Assembly (NCBI GenBank): GCA_903813345.2
Contig: CAIIXF020000003.1
Coordinates: forward strand, 16,506,931-16,570,930
Source: Owenia fusiformis
Taxonomy: Eukaryota; Annelida; Polychaeta; Sabellida; Oweniidae
Direction: 5' to 3'
Length of the DNA stretch: 64,000 bases
Numbering within the stretch: the first letter of the stretch is position 1; every line of letters begins with the position of its first letter. Below are positions 46,241-57,558 of this stretch, in pieces. Position numbers and translations under genes: made by a program. Below the pieces are notes generated by a model that saw only the letters and a list, made by a program, of their open reading frames with translations, was not told the origin of the DNA and made no database searches.

Positions 46241-47510
46241 TTTTATTTAGCCTAGGGTTTACAGTTTACACTATTACATCCCCTAGGGGTCTACATATAA
46301 AATTTTGAGATGTCATGCAATAGGTTAGAAAGTTTTGTATGGTTATAAGAATCTCTGAGTGTCTCTGATGAATGTCTGGACATGATTAAATAGAGTGCAG
46401 TTGTCAATGAATGAAGAATCTTTGTTTCCATGGATAATATGATTGAGAAGATTAAGTCTATTGGTTACGGCTATGTTCCCTAATTCCCTGAAAAGAGTTG
46501 TTCTTTGGGCAACATAGAGGGGACAGTCAAGAAAATAATGAAGTGGTGTCTCTTGTGCGAAACCACAAGCACAATGTTTGAAGTCTATGAGGTTGTACGA
46601 GAAACGTTGATGGTTTAAAGCACTGAGACCCATTCGGATTCTCCCATGATTAATTGCAGATTTGCTGGCTTTTAATGAGTAAAGTTTATTTTTGCTTTTG
46701 CAAATAGAATGTTTAAGTTTATATTTAAATAGAGGGAGATAACCAATGTTCCTAAACTGTTGTTCAAGGTTGTTCCATATTCTAATGGCATTTGGAAGAA
46801 ACGACTTGTAATTAATGTTAAGTCTGCAGAAGGGTATATTGAAAGAATTTTGGTTTCTTAAGCTATATCTGGTCTGCTTTTGGGAGAGAGGCGTTAAGAG
46901 GTCAGTCAAATAAAGCGGGGCATTTTGATAAACCATTTTATGGAAAATGGTGGTAATATATGTAATTGTCTTCTGGTTTTGAGTGAGTCCCAGCCAAGTT
47001 CATTCAAAATGTCATTATATTTAGTATGTCTATATGCATGTGAACATAATATAGCAGCTTCTCTTTGGATGTTTTCTAATGATTTACTTTGGAATAAATG
47101 ACAATAATTATAAAGGACGTCACCATATTCAAGTACTGATCGAACCATTGAAAAGTATAATGTTTCTAGTTCATTTTGATTTAAATTGTATTTAAATGAG
47201 CTCCTTTTAAGGAGGCCAAGTCTCATATTTGCTTTCTTAACAATATTGTTAATATGAAGGTGCCAGCTCATATTTGATTGAATTGTAAGTCCTAGATGGG
47301 TATGGTGATCAACCGTTTGAATTACAGAGTTGTTTAACTTTATATCAGGATAATTAAATTTATTTTGTTTAAGTGAGATTATCAGAAGTTTTGACTTGGC
47401 AGCATTAAAAGTAACTTTCCATCTTTCTGCCCATTGTTCTATTTGGTCTATATCATGTTGCATTTTAACTGAGCTAAGTATAGTATAGTATACATTTTTG
47501 AGACACCCTG
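45243..47510. mobile_element. Foldback Tc/mariner-like element split by a LINE
   Basis: Termini TAGGGTGTCTCAAAAA and its complement TTTTTGAGACACCCTG, flanked by TA. Arms are long: 45243 to about 45640 is inverted relative to about 45850-46205, and each includes the 3' part of a DDE transposase gene. On + the right arm reads FLCGYLKECFNAHS, then LEQLKGNIQREIQNIPP and VIEI-stop (to 46031), a Tc3-like transposase C-terminus; the left arm has the same block on the minus strand with stops. The right terminus is separated by the LINE at 46213-47490. Confidence 0.8.
46213..47490 (-). mobile_element. 5'-truncated Jockey/CR1-group LINE with poly(A) tail
   Basis: The minus-strand C-terminal half of a LINE protein: RT thumb (IEQWAERWKVTFNAAKSKLL, HLGLTIQSNMSW), then a frameshift near 46930, then a C-terminal region with the Cys-His motif CACGFAQETPLHYFLDCPLY and stop at 46343. 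The A-tail appears as a T-run at 46208-46234. Target duplication TACATTTTT is seen at 46204-46212 and 47491-47499. It inserted into the right TIR of the foldback element. Confidence 0.88.
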
Positions 47511-47571
47511 TATACAGTAAAACATGTGTTAGTGAACACATCTCTCTAGTGAACACCTACATTCCCTTTTT

Positions 47572-49395
47572 ATGTCCCCACCACAAAGTGTGGGGCCATA
47601 TTGTCGGCCTAGGCGCGTCCGTCCGTCCGTCTGTCTGTCCGTCTGTCTGTCCGTCTGTCTGTCCGTCTGTCCGTACGTCCGGGAGTTTTATTTAAAACCG
47701 CTACAGATATCACCTTCAAATTTTCAGGGATAACTTATGAGTGCATACAGATGTGGATGAAAAAAAATTAACTCGATACCAACTTCCTGTCGGCCATTTT
47801 GAAGTCAAATGCTAAAATCCTTGTCTGCAAACTTTAAGAAAAACGGCTTCACAGTTGCTTTTAAAACTTTAACATCTTGTTCAGCTCACTTCATTCTAGA
47901 TCTGATTAGGTTTTGGACCTGTAAGCTCAGTCATGTCAGCCATTTTGAATGTTTTAAGAAAAGTTAGCGCACGATAATACTTTGTATCATATTGAATGGT
48001 GTTATTCAGTTTTCATACTTAAACTATTTAGTAGCTTTATAAATAATTTCAGGTGTACTTTGTTGTAAAAGCCTATGTTATTGTTAACAGTAGTTATATG
48101 TGATAATTTTGTTGAAAGAAATTAGCAAAAACTCATAATCACTTTTTTATTGTCGGCCATTTTGGATTTTTCGGTCCTAAAATCTCATGTGTAAAGTCTT
48201 GTCTACACGTTTTCAGGTGAACCATTTGGTGGATCAATTTCAAATTTTCAGGGATGATTCTTAGTATGAAAATCTAGATCTGATTAGTTTTTGGGCATTC
48301 TTGGTAAATGTCAAGGCAGCCATTTTGGATTTTCCATCCTAAAATCTTGTCAGTAAAGTCTTGTCTACGCATTTTCAGGTGAACCGTTTGGTAGATCAAT
48401 TTCAAATTTTCAGGGATGATTCTCAGTATGAAAATCTAGATCTGATTAGTTTTTGGGCATTCTGGGTAAATGTCAAGGCAGCCATTTTGGATTTTCCGTC
48501 CTCAAATCTTGTCTGTAAAGTCTTGTTTACGCATTTCCAGGTGAACCGTTTGGTAGATCAATTTGAAATTTTCAGGGATGATTCTCAGTATGAAAATCTA
48601 GATCTCATTAGTTTTTATGCATTCTGGATAAATGTCAAGGCAGCCATTTTGGATTTTCCGTCTTAAAATCTTGCCCGTAAGGTCTTGTCTACGCGTTTTT
48701 AGGTGAACCGTTTGGTAGATCAATTTCAAGTTTTCAGGGATGATTCTTAGTATAAAAATCTAGATCTGATTAGTTTTTGGGCATTCTGGGTAAATGTCAA
48801 GGCAGCCATTTTGGATTTTCTGTCCTAAAATCTTGTCTGTAAAGTATTGTCTACACATTTCCAGGTGAACTGTTTGGTAGATCAATTTCAAATTTTCAGG
48901 GATGATTCTTAGTATGAAAATCTAGATCTCATTAGTTTTTATGCATTCAGGATAAATGTCAAGGCAGCCATTTTGGATTTTCCGTCTTAAAATCTTGCCC
49001 GTAAAGTCTTGTCTACGCGTTTTTAGGTGAACCGTTAGGTAGATCAATTTCAAATTTTCAGGGATGATTCTTAGTATGAAAATCTAGATCTGATTAGTTT
49101 TTGGGCATTCTGGGTAAATGTCAAGGCAGCCATTTTGGATTTCTGTCCTAAAATCTTGTTTGTAAAGTTTTGTCTACACATTTCCAGGTGAACCGTTTGG
49201 TAGATCAATTTCAAATTTTCAGAATCTAGATCTAGATCTTAGTATGAAAATCTAGAACAGATTAGTTTTTTGGGCATTCTGGGTAAATTTTAAGGTGGCC
49301 ATATTGGATTTTCCATCCTCAAATTGTGTCGTTAAAGTCTTGTCTACTCATTTTTAGGATAACCATTTGATGGGATCACCCATAGGTGGGGACAT
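47572..49395. mobile_element. TIR element ATGTCCCCACC/GGTGGGGACAT with CCGTC run and tandem array
   Basis: Starts ATGTCCCCACCACAAAGTG and ends GGTGGGGACAT. After the left terminus is a run of GTCCGTCTGTCT-type words (47620-47690), then about seven units of a 162-bp repeat (about 48150-49300). The termini differ from those of the element at 35672-37094 by only one base in the shared core, and the internal layout is the same. Non-autonomous; no transposase. Confidence 0.75.
48150..49300. repeat. 162-bp tandem array with alternating unit types
   Basis: Anchoring on GGCAGCC or GGCAGCCATTTTGG gives 48315, 48477, 48639, 48801, 48963 and 49125: an exact 162-bp period. Two unit types alternate: A (GATTAGTTTTTGGGCATTC) and B (CATTAGTTTTTATGCATTC with TCTTGCCCGTAA), in the order A A B A B A from 48270. 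So the later half is a 324-bp dimer. 162 is a multiple of 3, which explains a repeated open frame at 48361-48666 that is not a gene. Confidence 0.9.
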
Positions 49396-49417
49396 TTTGT
49401 ACACATTTGTGTTCTTG

Positions 49418-50278
49418 TATAAGTTTGGCAACCTTAGCCCCCCTTCGAACTACGTGTTAAAGCCTCTTTACCTTTGAATTTTTATTTACTTAACCTTCGA
49501 TGAAAATACTTATACTATTGATGGAAACGTAATTTTACTTTATTTTCAATACCTCCAAATTTTCAAATTTTTTTCCTCAATTACAATAAGTCGAAGATTG
49601 ATGATAAATTTGATGAATTTTTGAAAACCGACATTCCCATGTTAACCAATGGGAAACGGTAGGTTTGCCGCAAGTCATATGACAGAATATACATCCATCC
49701 GAGTCCTTGCAAAAATACGAGTTAGGCAGGCAATTGAATTTGCTAACTTTATTTAACAGAAAAAAGTATATGTTTCTTCAGATTCAACAAAGTTATAGGG
49801 CTTTGAAGTCAAAATTGTTTTTTAAAAACCTCTCCCATTGAAATAACACAGGGGGCGAAAAATAATTTTCGAAAATAACTTTGAAGCGCTGTAACTTTAG
49901 TATTCATCAAATAAACTAAACACTTAGTGTACAAAAAAGTTAGACAATTCTATTTTCTATAAATATTTTTTTGCTGTATATTTTACGGAGAAGACATCCT
50001 GATTTCTGATTTGCCCCGAACCCTCAATTTCCCATTGGATTACATGGGAATGACAACTTTCAAGAATTCATCAAATTTATCATCAATTTTCGACCTATTG
50101 TAATTGAGGGAAAAAATTGACAAAATTTGGAGGTATTGGAAATAAAGTCAAGTTACGTTTCAATCAATATTAAAAGGTATTCCATCGCAGGTTAAGTAAA
50201 TAAAAATTCAAACGTAAAGAGGCTTTAACACGTTGTTCAATTTGGGAGCTAAGATTGTCAAACTTATGGAGGGGAGCG
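49418..50278. mobile_element. Family 1 TA element, left end lost
   Basis: Matches 28327-29201 from TAAGTTTGGCAACC to ACTTATGGAGGGGAGCG. The first bases of the left TIR are replaced, next to the end of the ATGTCCCCACC element. A TA follows the right end. Confidence 0.8.
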
Positions 50279-50279
50279 T

Positions 50280-51880
50280 ATCTTACTTTCCTAACTTATC
50301 AGTTACATGTACATATGATATGATATGATTTGATAGATATGATTCTTTATTTCCTCCAATTTGGAGAGCAAACTAATATAAATTATTAAATTACAATACA
50401 CTAAAACCTGTGTCTAGTGAACATTTTTTGCCGAAGAAAAATGTTCACTGTTTGTAGGTGTCCATTACAGCGAGGATTTTATTTCGCGGCATTTTGCCAT
50501 ATTATATAAAGAGACCAGTCATTGAACAATTAAATAGAGGAGGGAATAGCTGATTTAATTTGTATTTTATACCTATGATAACCCATAACACTAGCAGCAA
50601 GTTTTTGTTTTTTGTTGTGTTATACAAACTTACCTATTTTGGACTGACTGTCATCTGAATGGTTCATGGTTCCTTTATTGACAAAAGTCCATGTGCAGTA
50701 TGGCAAGTAATTTTAAACAGTCATATCTTTCACCATGAGTAGTTTCTGGATATAAATACAGTGTTTTTTATTAAAACAATATGTCTTCTCTAAAGTGAAG
50801 TCCCCATGATAGTAAAATGTCAATCCAACTCTCTGAAAAATTATGGATTAGGACCCCACCTTGTCACTTTTTTGAAAATATAAGGCTTATTTTCTAAAAA
50901 AGAGGATCTTGTTTTTCTCAATTTAAATATATCAAAAGTTTCTTCTACACTAAATTCTAACAAATTTCCCATGTTATTTTCCCATAGGGAAAACTCATGC
51001 TATCCGTCGTTTTCAGCATGCTTTGGTCATCGAAAATTGATATCTTCAAAACTAGACTTTCAATACCATTCTACTTTTGAAGATGTTTAAGACCCCTTGT
51101 TGAATAATCTTTTCATACGATAAAAATCAGAAAAAGAAGATCCTCTAATTGAGCAAATAAGTTCAACATTTTAAAAAAATTGTTATTTAATTGTTATTAA
51201 AATTGGATCATCCGATATTAACGTTTGCAACGACAATATATTGGGAGAACTAACAGAATTGGTTTATCATGAACCCCTTAAATCTACTCAGTCCCTTATT
51301 AAGGAAAGAAATGTTGAGATGTGAAATACATTGTCTCAACAGCATATCAATGATGCTTTTGACCAGTTTAGGCCAAAATTGGATGCAACAATTGATTAAA
51401 ATGGTGAACTGTTTATGTAAATAAAGCTGACAAAAAACTTAGATTTTGCAAGTTTTGGAAAACCCGTTTTGAAATCAAAATGACATCATTTATATTATGG
51501 ACGCTGGTTGACAGACATTATAATTAATTTGAACTTATGATATACCAAATTAAAGATAGTGAATTCCCTATCCAATGGTATATAATATGACATGTTTTCA
51601 TCAAGAGAATAAATATTTATTTTTGAAATACGAGTGTCCCATTTTTCTGGACCACCCTGTAAATAACAATTTAATTTTATCACGCCTGTTTTTTTTTATT
51701 CCAGCTATGACTTTGATAGTCAATACATTATTCCCTCTTTTGAAAATGGCATAGTCAATCAACATTGATTGGCACCCATTCAAAAGCACATTGCAAAATG
51801 GCCTCGCGGATGAACTTAGCTGAAAACACATAGTATACATAATATAGTACATCAATTTTAACTAGCATTTCGCATAGTGA
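50280..51880. other. Non-coding with transposon termini
   Basis: 50400-50480 has AAACCTGTGTCTAGTGAACA and complementary AATGTTCACTG, related to 47520-47560 (GTGTTAGTGAACACA), a terminus-like sequence. At 51600-51661 the minus strand begins CAGGGTGGTCCAGAAAAATG after TA, a mariner-type terminus without a partner found. No gene supported. Confidence 0.4.
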
Positions 51881-51884
51881 AATT

Positions 51885-52536
51885 ATGTCTGTGCGATACT
51901 TTTTCTGGGGATTTTCTTTCATCTTCATGGTTTCCTTTATACTGTCGTTCTACATGTATTGGATGGGTCGACCGACACAGGTACGTTTCCTTTATCAATT
52001 TTGAACAAATTTTTAGATGTTTACAGTACATGTTGCATTAATTTGTAGCGCTGTTTAAATGTAATTTCAACAAAGTTTTGGGAAGAATATTGTTGAAAAA
52101 ATAACATAGTTTCAAACTTTTACATCTAATTTGGACATTTTCTTTAAAATTCAGTCTCAATGAAGTACTTGATTGTACAGCTTTAAAAAGAGAAAATCGA
52201 AATGTCCTGTCCTACTTTTTTAATATTATGCCCGGTGATCCCTCTGTTGTATGACATTCTCAGGCAATATTTTAATGTATGTTCTTCAATATTAGTGCTT
52301 GGTTCCTTATTTTCGTTTTGAATGTTACCCTATCTCGTCTTCGACTCCATAAAAAGAAGAATTTATCAAAGTTCATCATGAATGAAAGATTTTGCAAAGA
52401 TACAAGAACCTCTGTATCTTTTGCAAGATAAAGAAAGATGGTTGCATTTTTATTTCAGCAGGTGGTATATAGACGTTCGGAAGGAAACAAGATTGAACTC
52501 ACTTGGCAAGAAGCTGAACTGTTATTTATCGAGTAG
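51885..52536 (+). CDS. Possible two-exon small type II membrane protein or truncated gene
   Basis: Exon 51885-51980 starts with ATG and encodes MSVRYFFWGFSFIFMVSFIL followed by SFYMYWMGRPTQ, ending at a strong donor (ACACAG/GTACGT). A candidate second exon, 52459-52536, follows a TTATTTCAG acceptor in the same phase and encodes QVVYRRSEGNKIELTWQEAE and LLFIE before a stop: 57 aa in all. The layout (short tail, one anchor, stem-like sequence) matches the start of a Golgi glycosyltransferase, so the gene may be truncated; a family 1 transposon lies just downstream (52726). Family unrecognised; the splice pairing is inference. Confidence 0.35.
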
Positions 52537-52725
52537 GTCAAGTCATTGTCTTATCTTTTAAAAGCATCGAATACATATTACCCATAGATATATAGAGAGA
52601 ACATCCTTTGTTTTTTGAGGGATACTGTTTTTTATCGTAGATGGATATCGACCAGCCACTAATAAGATGGGTGATATCGTAAGCTTTCACGACCATGTCT
52701 GGGCGATATCCACGAGTTATACATA

Positions 52726-52970
52726 CAGTCCCCTCCATAAGTTTGGCAACCTTAGCCCCCCCATTGAACTACGTGTTAAAGCCTCTTTATGTTTGAATTT
52801 TTATTTACTTAACCTGCGATGAAATAACTTATAATATTGATGGAAACGTAACTTGACCTCATTTCCAATACCTCCAAATTTTTCCCTCAATTACAAAAAA
52901 ATAATGATGACCTTGATGAATTTCACTTGATGAATCATCATTCCCATGTAAACCAATGGGAAAATTTTTG
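52726..52970. mobile_element. Family 1 TA element, 3'-truncated
   Basis: Starts CAGTCCCCTCCATAAG after TA and matches the left 240 bp of the 28327 copy (AACTACGTGTTAAAGCCTC, then TTATTTACTTAACCTGCG) before diverging near 52970. Confidence 0.75.
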
Positions 52971-53066
52971 ATATCGTCGAGTTTATGACGTGCTGATGAT
53001 GAAATGGTGTTAGGGCTACTTTTGGGAGTTTTTGAACCTTGATTTAATTGCCTTTATAAGAAGAAG

Positions 53067-53272
53067 GGTTCCTCGTTATTATCCCAACGAACGAAGTTCG
53101 TTAGGGATATAGTGAAGCCCTCCGTCCGTCCGTCTGTCCGTCCGTCCGTCGGACGGACGGACGTATGTACGGACGGACGGACGGACGGACGGACGGACGG
53201 ACGGACGGACGGACGGACGGACGGAGGCGTTCCCTATATCCCTCCGAACTTCGTTCGATGGGATAATAAGGG
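53067..53272. mobile_element. Foldback element with (CCGT)n/(ACGG)n core
   Basis: Left arm TTATTATCCCAACGAACGAA, then GTTCGTTAGGGATATAG; right arm is the inverse (CTATATCCCTCCGAACTTCG, then TTCGATGGGATAATAA). The core is a run of CCGTCCGTC switching at about 53150 into CGGACGGACGG, so the whole 200 bp can fold into one hairpin. A relic occurs at 44425-44505. No coding capacity. Confidence 0.8.
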
Positions 53273-53516
53273 AAAGAGCACAAAGAGGTCACCATAAAAG
53301 ATGCCAAGGGACAGAGAAGCTTTGCCGAGGAAGAAATTTTCATGATGGTCGCTGAATTTCAAAATGCCTGCCATTTTCGTAAAAAGTACAATCTGTGATT
53401 ACTCAAATATCAGTGGAAGGATTTGTTTCAAAGTTTACTTGGCGACGCAGGAGCTTTGGTCGAGACCGACGTTTCAAGATTGCAGCTGGTTTTCAAAGTG
53501 GCCCAAATTATTGGTG

Positions 53517-53830
53517 CAGGGGCGGATCTGGGAACCAACAAGGGGGGGGGGGGCAAATTTCAGGTCAGAGAAAAAAACTTCCGCGCTTGCGCAGAAAAAA
53601 AAGTGGGCCCATAAAACCCCAAAGTGAGCCCAAATTTTGAGGCCCATTTTCTTCAAAAGGCCTGGAATTAAAAAAAGGCCTTACAAGGCCCAGTCATGAT
53701 AAAAAGGCCCACTCTTTGGGGCCTTAAGGCCTTTTATGCCAAATTTTTTTTTGGGCCCGATTTTTTTTTTTGGGCCCACCCAAAGGGGGACCTCAGCCCC
53801 CCCCCCCCCCCCCCCCCTAATCCGCCAGTG
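53517..53830. mobile_element. hAT-like MITE with poly(G)/poly(C) ends
   Basis: Left terminus CAGGGGCGGATCTGGG, right terminus (inverted) CACTGGCGGATTAGGGGG; both continue into long G runs (53541-53552 and C-run 53798-53817). The interior repeats GGCCC/GGGCC words. CAGGGGCGGATC is a common hAT-type terminus. The 8-bp flanks (TATTGGTG and AGGTGTGA) do not match well, so target duplication is not confirmed. Confidence 0.5.
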
Positions 53831-53834
53831 AGGT

Positions 53835-55310
53835 GTGAGTACCGTAATCCAACACGAAATTCGAAAATTCTGAACGTTTGTGACCGACTATAAAACACAC
53901 TTACCCCCCATGGTGTTATATATCAAAATGTTCATGTTCATATAGGGGTTCGATTGATTTACATCAAAGTATAGGAAGTCAGGATAATTTTTGAGATATC
54001 AGCGTCCATTTATTGTATTATAAATTGAAAATAAAATTCATTTATTGTATTAATAATTGTAAATAAATATTCATTAGACTTCTGAAACGCAATTAACGCA
54101 ATTTAATAAAAGAAACCTAAAATGAAAATAAAGTAACAATTAAGAAGTCTACCTTGGTTAAAAAAATAATTGTTCCTGTTAAACTATACAATAACTTGTA
54201 GTCCATCACAAAGTTCATTCATTTCATGGAGCGTCAAGCATCTAAACACAAAGATAAAAAAATAAACTTCCGTAGAAACATCCTGTGGAGGAAAAAACAA
54301 ATGGGCTTTCACAACGGATTAGAATATCCAGGCTGTGTAATTGTCTAAATATTAGTCTAAATATTTTTGCTCACACAACATCAAAGTGATACATTTTAAA
54401 TGCAAATTTTAAAACGTTTAAATGAGTTTTGACGGGTTACACGTGATTCCTTGGAATCGAAAATTAGTTATTTTTCCAGGCTGTTTAATGAAAACATATT
54501 TGAAAAATCTCAATTTATTAACATCTAACGGGCATTGAAAACCCGGGATTGAAAACGAGGAATCATTGATAAATAATCAGATCTTAGAATTTGCACATGT
54601 GTCAGAGAGTTGCGAAAGGCAGCTCGGGCTGACGATGCGGTCGCCCTGGTTAACATACGGGCAATGGAAGAATGCGACATATCATCTAGGAATTATTTCT
54701 GCCTCTCATTTTTAAAACCAGTGTAAAATTGAAGGAGGTCCAATCAATTTATGGTCCTACTCTTCATTGATTTATAAGCATATCAAAAATGTCGGCCATT
54801 TTGAAATGAGCGCCCATATTGAAAATTCCTTCTCGAACAGAGCTTCGACACCCACAAAGCATAAACCTCCAAAATCTGAATGAAAACCGTCAATTGGTAT
54901 TTGAGGTATCGCCCGGACATACGAAGAGACAGACGGAAATTCGTTCGGTATGATAATAACAGTAAACAGTCATCTTAACAGTAAACAGTCACCTTTTCTG
55001 AAAAATCACTAAAAACAATTTAACTTTGCTATTTTTAAAAATTAAAAATGCAGATGTACATGTAGGTACATTCTTTCATATCAATTGTTTTCATAATTTG
55101 ACTGCCCGAATGGCAAAATATGGCATTCATAAGAAATATGAATAATTATTTAAAGGTAAAATAATTTATCCCATACTTGGACGTGTAAAAGGTACATTAA
55201 GCCGGTTTGTAAAAACTTATATTTTCATCACCGGGCAGATATAGCTTTACGTCCCGCTACGCACGGGCAGATATAATTATCTGCCCACTACGTCATAATC
55301 GCCGTTTTAT
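53835..55310. other. Intergenic, no gene recognised
   Basis: AT-rich. 54890-54960 holds a relic of a repeat with GGTATTTGAGGTATCGCCCGG, also seen at 44408-44430. A short direct repeat TAACAGTAAACAGTCA occurs twice at 54960-54990. Nothing else is supported. Confidence 0.4.
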
Positions 55311-55312
55311 AG

Positions 55313-55538
55313 ATTTTGAGTCGACACCTTGACCCATTCCCGACTCATCATTTACATGACCAGGTATACACTGACGAAGGGGAACTAATTTCAGATTTGT
55401 TTCAAAGAAGACGTACAATTGTACAGCGGTTGAAGCTGTTGGAAGCACGAGCAAAAGCAGTTATGGTGAAGGCATTCACCTTACCTGCATGGACAAAACA
55501 TACCAACCAAAATCCCAATGCATCGTATACTCATTTGG
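55313..55538 (+). CDS. Possible internal exon of an unrecognised gene
   Basis: Follows a GTTTTATAG acceptor and ends at a candidate donor (TTTGG/GTATGA). The 75-codon frame is hydrophilic and compositionally protein-like: it has HHLHDQVYTDEGELIS, an RRRTIVQRLKLLEARAK stretch of coiled-coil character, and KAFTLPAWTKHTNQNPNASY. Base composition here is less AT-rich than the flanks. No family was recognised and no adjoining exon is certain; it could belong with the anchor exon at 51885, since both are phase 0 at the join. Low confidence. Confidence 0.3.
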
Positions 55539-55549
55539 GTATGATTTGA

Positions 55550-55770
55550 ATATCTTACATTGTATTGAATAGTATCATATTGTATAATATCGTATTGTTT
55601 TTTATTATTTTGTATTGTATTGCATTGTATTGTATTGCAATGCATTGTATTGTATTGTATAGTATTAGTATAGTACAATACAGTACAGTACAGTTCATTA
55701 CAATGCACACTACAGTACAATATTCTATTTCATTGTATTGTATTGCATTATTGTATTGCAATTAGTTGCA
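55550..55770. repeat. Low-complexity TTGTA/TGTAT microsatellite
   Basis: Imperfect repeats of TTGTATTGTA and, in the middle, ACAGTACAGTACAG, open in several frames by composition only. Confidence 0.9.
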
Positions 55771-56618
55771 TTGTTTATAAGATGATCTTTATTCATTCTT
55801 AACCACAAATGTTCTACCCAATGACATCGAAATGTGCCATGTGAAACGTTTCAATTTAATTTTGAAGAACTTCTGTTAGAAATTGTTAATTTATTTCAAA
55901 TAAGATTATTATGTAATAATTTACACCAACGCATAGCAGACAATTGAAAATAGTTTAGTTTTGAAAAAATAAGAAAGTCGGTTGAAAATAAGCAAGAAAT
56001 TAAAGGTAGAATCAGACCTATAGGGGGTGACAAAATTACAAGCAACTTGTGCAATTGACCTACCAATCTATTTCTTACAAGTTCAAATACAATATCTCCC
56101 AAAAGGTTCTTAATGTTACAAATTGGTGTAGTTATTAATGATTCAAAGTGCAAAAACAGGTGAAAAATGTTTAAATTCCCCGAAATAATAAGAATGGTAA
56201 CCAGAAAATAATACATTATTGAAAAAATCTTTAGTTTTCCTTGAATAAAATATATTTTTTGTGATTTTTAGAAAATAGACACGACAAGGAATGACATGAA
56301 CCAAAAATATTCTAAAATTGAAACTTTTTGTTTAGCCTACTCGCTATATCTGATTCTCTCTTTAACTCATTAACTCAAGTGTAGGGAAGTGGCTCAGAGC
56401 AGGAGGTATGTTATGGTTCTCGTCTGTAAGTATCATGACAGCTTTTTGGAACTCATAGGATTCCTTGGATAAATTGGGTTGGAAGCTGATAGCTAGGAAC
56501 TTTTCCCTGGCACCTCACTTTTGGCCAGTACATTTAAGACATAAGTTCTGTTAGACACGTTTTCAAATAAAAAATTTAAACACATGCAGAATTTTAAGAC
56601 TCCAGGAAAAATATAACA
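55770..56618. other. Non-coding stretch left of the LTR element
   Basis: No gene, RNA or repeat recognised. AT-rich. Confidence 0.4.
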
Positions 56619-56622
56619 CGGT

Positions 56623-57558
56623 TGTAGCAAAGTGCCGTCTCACTATCATTTCATAAAACATGAGAACAAATTTTAAAGTAAAAAGCAAATTTATTTTGAA
56701 TATTTAAAATGAAAATTTAGTAAGCTACTTACAGCGTCGGTTAACATTCGAATGATGCGATGAGGTTCTGAGGATTTCAGACAAAATTGCCCCTTTTATA
56801 CCCACATGTGGATTCCGCTGAAATATGGGGTCTTATCCAATAAAATCACCTAAAGACCCATTAGCAAGAATTGGCCGAAATTGGTCAATTTGTACATCAT
56901 CACCCATCAATTTATCATATCCTATTGTTTAACAAAAATGACATCATATACCAATATGTTTATGAATCTTTGAAGCGAGACAAAACATCATTAATTGAAT
57001 ATGATAGCTTCTTGGCTCCATTCAAAGTTATACTGTCGCTCAATAGACTAGACTCCCGCCTTTCTTGGAACCACTTCTTGCCATTGGCTATGTGATTTAC
57101 CTGTCAAATCTACCATCAGTTACTATAAAACATGTTCAATTGAATGCAAGATATCTTTATCTAAGTTTAACTTTGGCATTCTGCAACATCCATAGAAGTT
57201 TAAGATTGTGTCATTGAGTTCAAGGTAATATTGATAAATGACTAAATTAATAACATTTTCCACATTAGAAGCCTCGGTTAATTTTACAAAAATTAAATGG
57301 AAGTGAACAATTTCTTCTTGTTTAACATGATGATGTCTTATTCGAAAGTTGTTTATATTCACATGCCAAGATATGATGCATCTTCAATGTCTACAGTAAA
57401 CAAAGCTACCAGTTCCCAAAACATTCCGCCGTTATGATGATATCAGCACAACAGAAGTATTTATCCTAAGATTTCTGTATTTGTAAGCAATATTTATAGT
57501 ATTCAAGATTATTATGACCTTTCAAACATCTATAAACTAAAAATCAAACTTTGTCACA
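56623..57558 (-). repeat. 3' LTR
   Basis: 936 bp, TGTAGCAAAGTG ... CTTTGTCACA on the plus strand. It lacks a segment of about 310 bp present in the right LTR (about 62145-62460), so one LTR has had an indel since insertion. The remaining sequence is highly similar to the right LTR with scattered substitutions. Confidence 0.88.

Noticed and set aside
48361-48666. A 101-residue open frame with internal repetition
   Set aside because: It follows from a 162-bp (multiple of three) tandem repeat with no stop in one frame; no domain and the frame closes at both ends within the array.
53100-53343. Open frames of repeated PSVRPSVRP and TDGRTDGRTDG
   Set aside because: Pure translation of the CCGTC/ACGGA tetranucleotide core of a foldback element.
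55555-55765. Overlapping open frames on both strands in the TTGTA-rich region
   Set aside because: Low-complexity composition keeps all frames open; no protein-like content.
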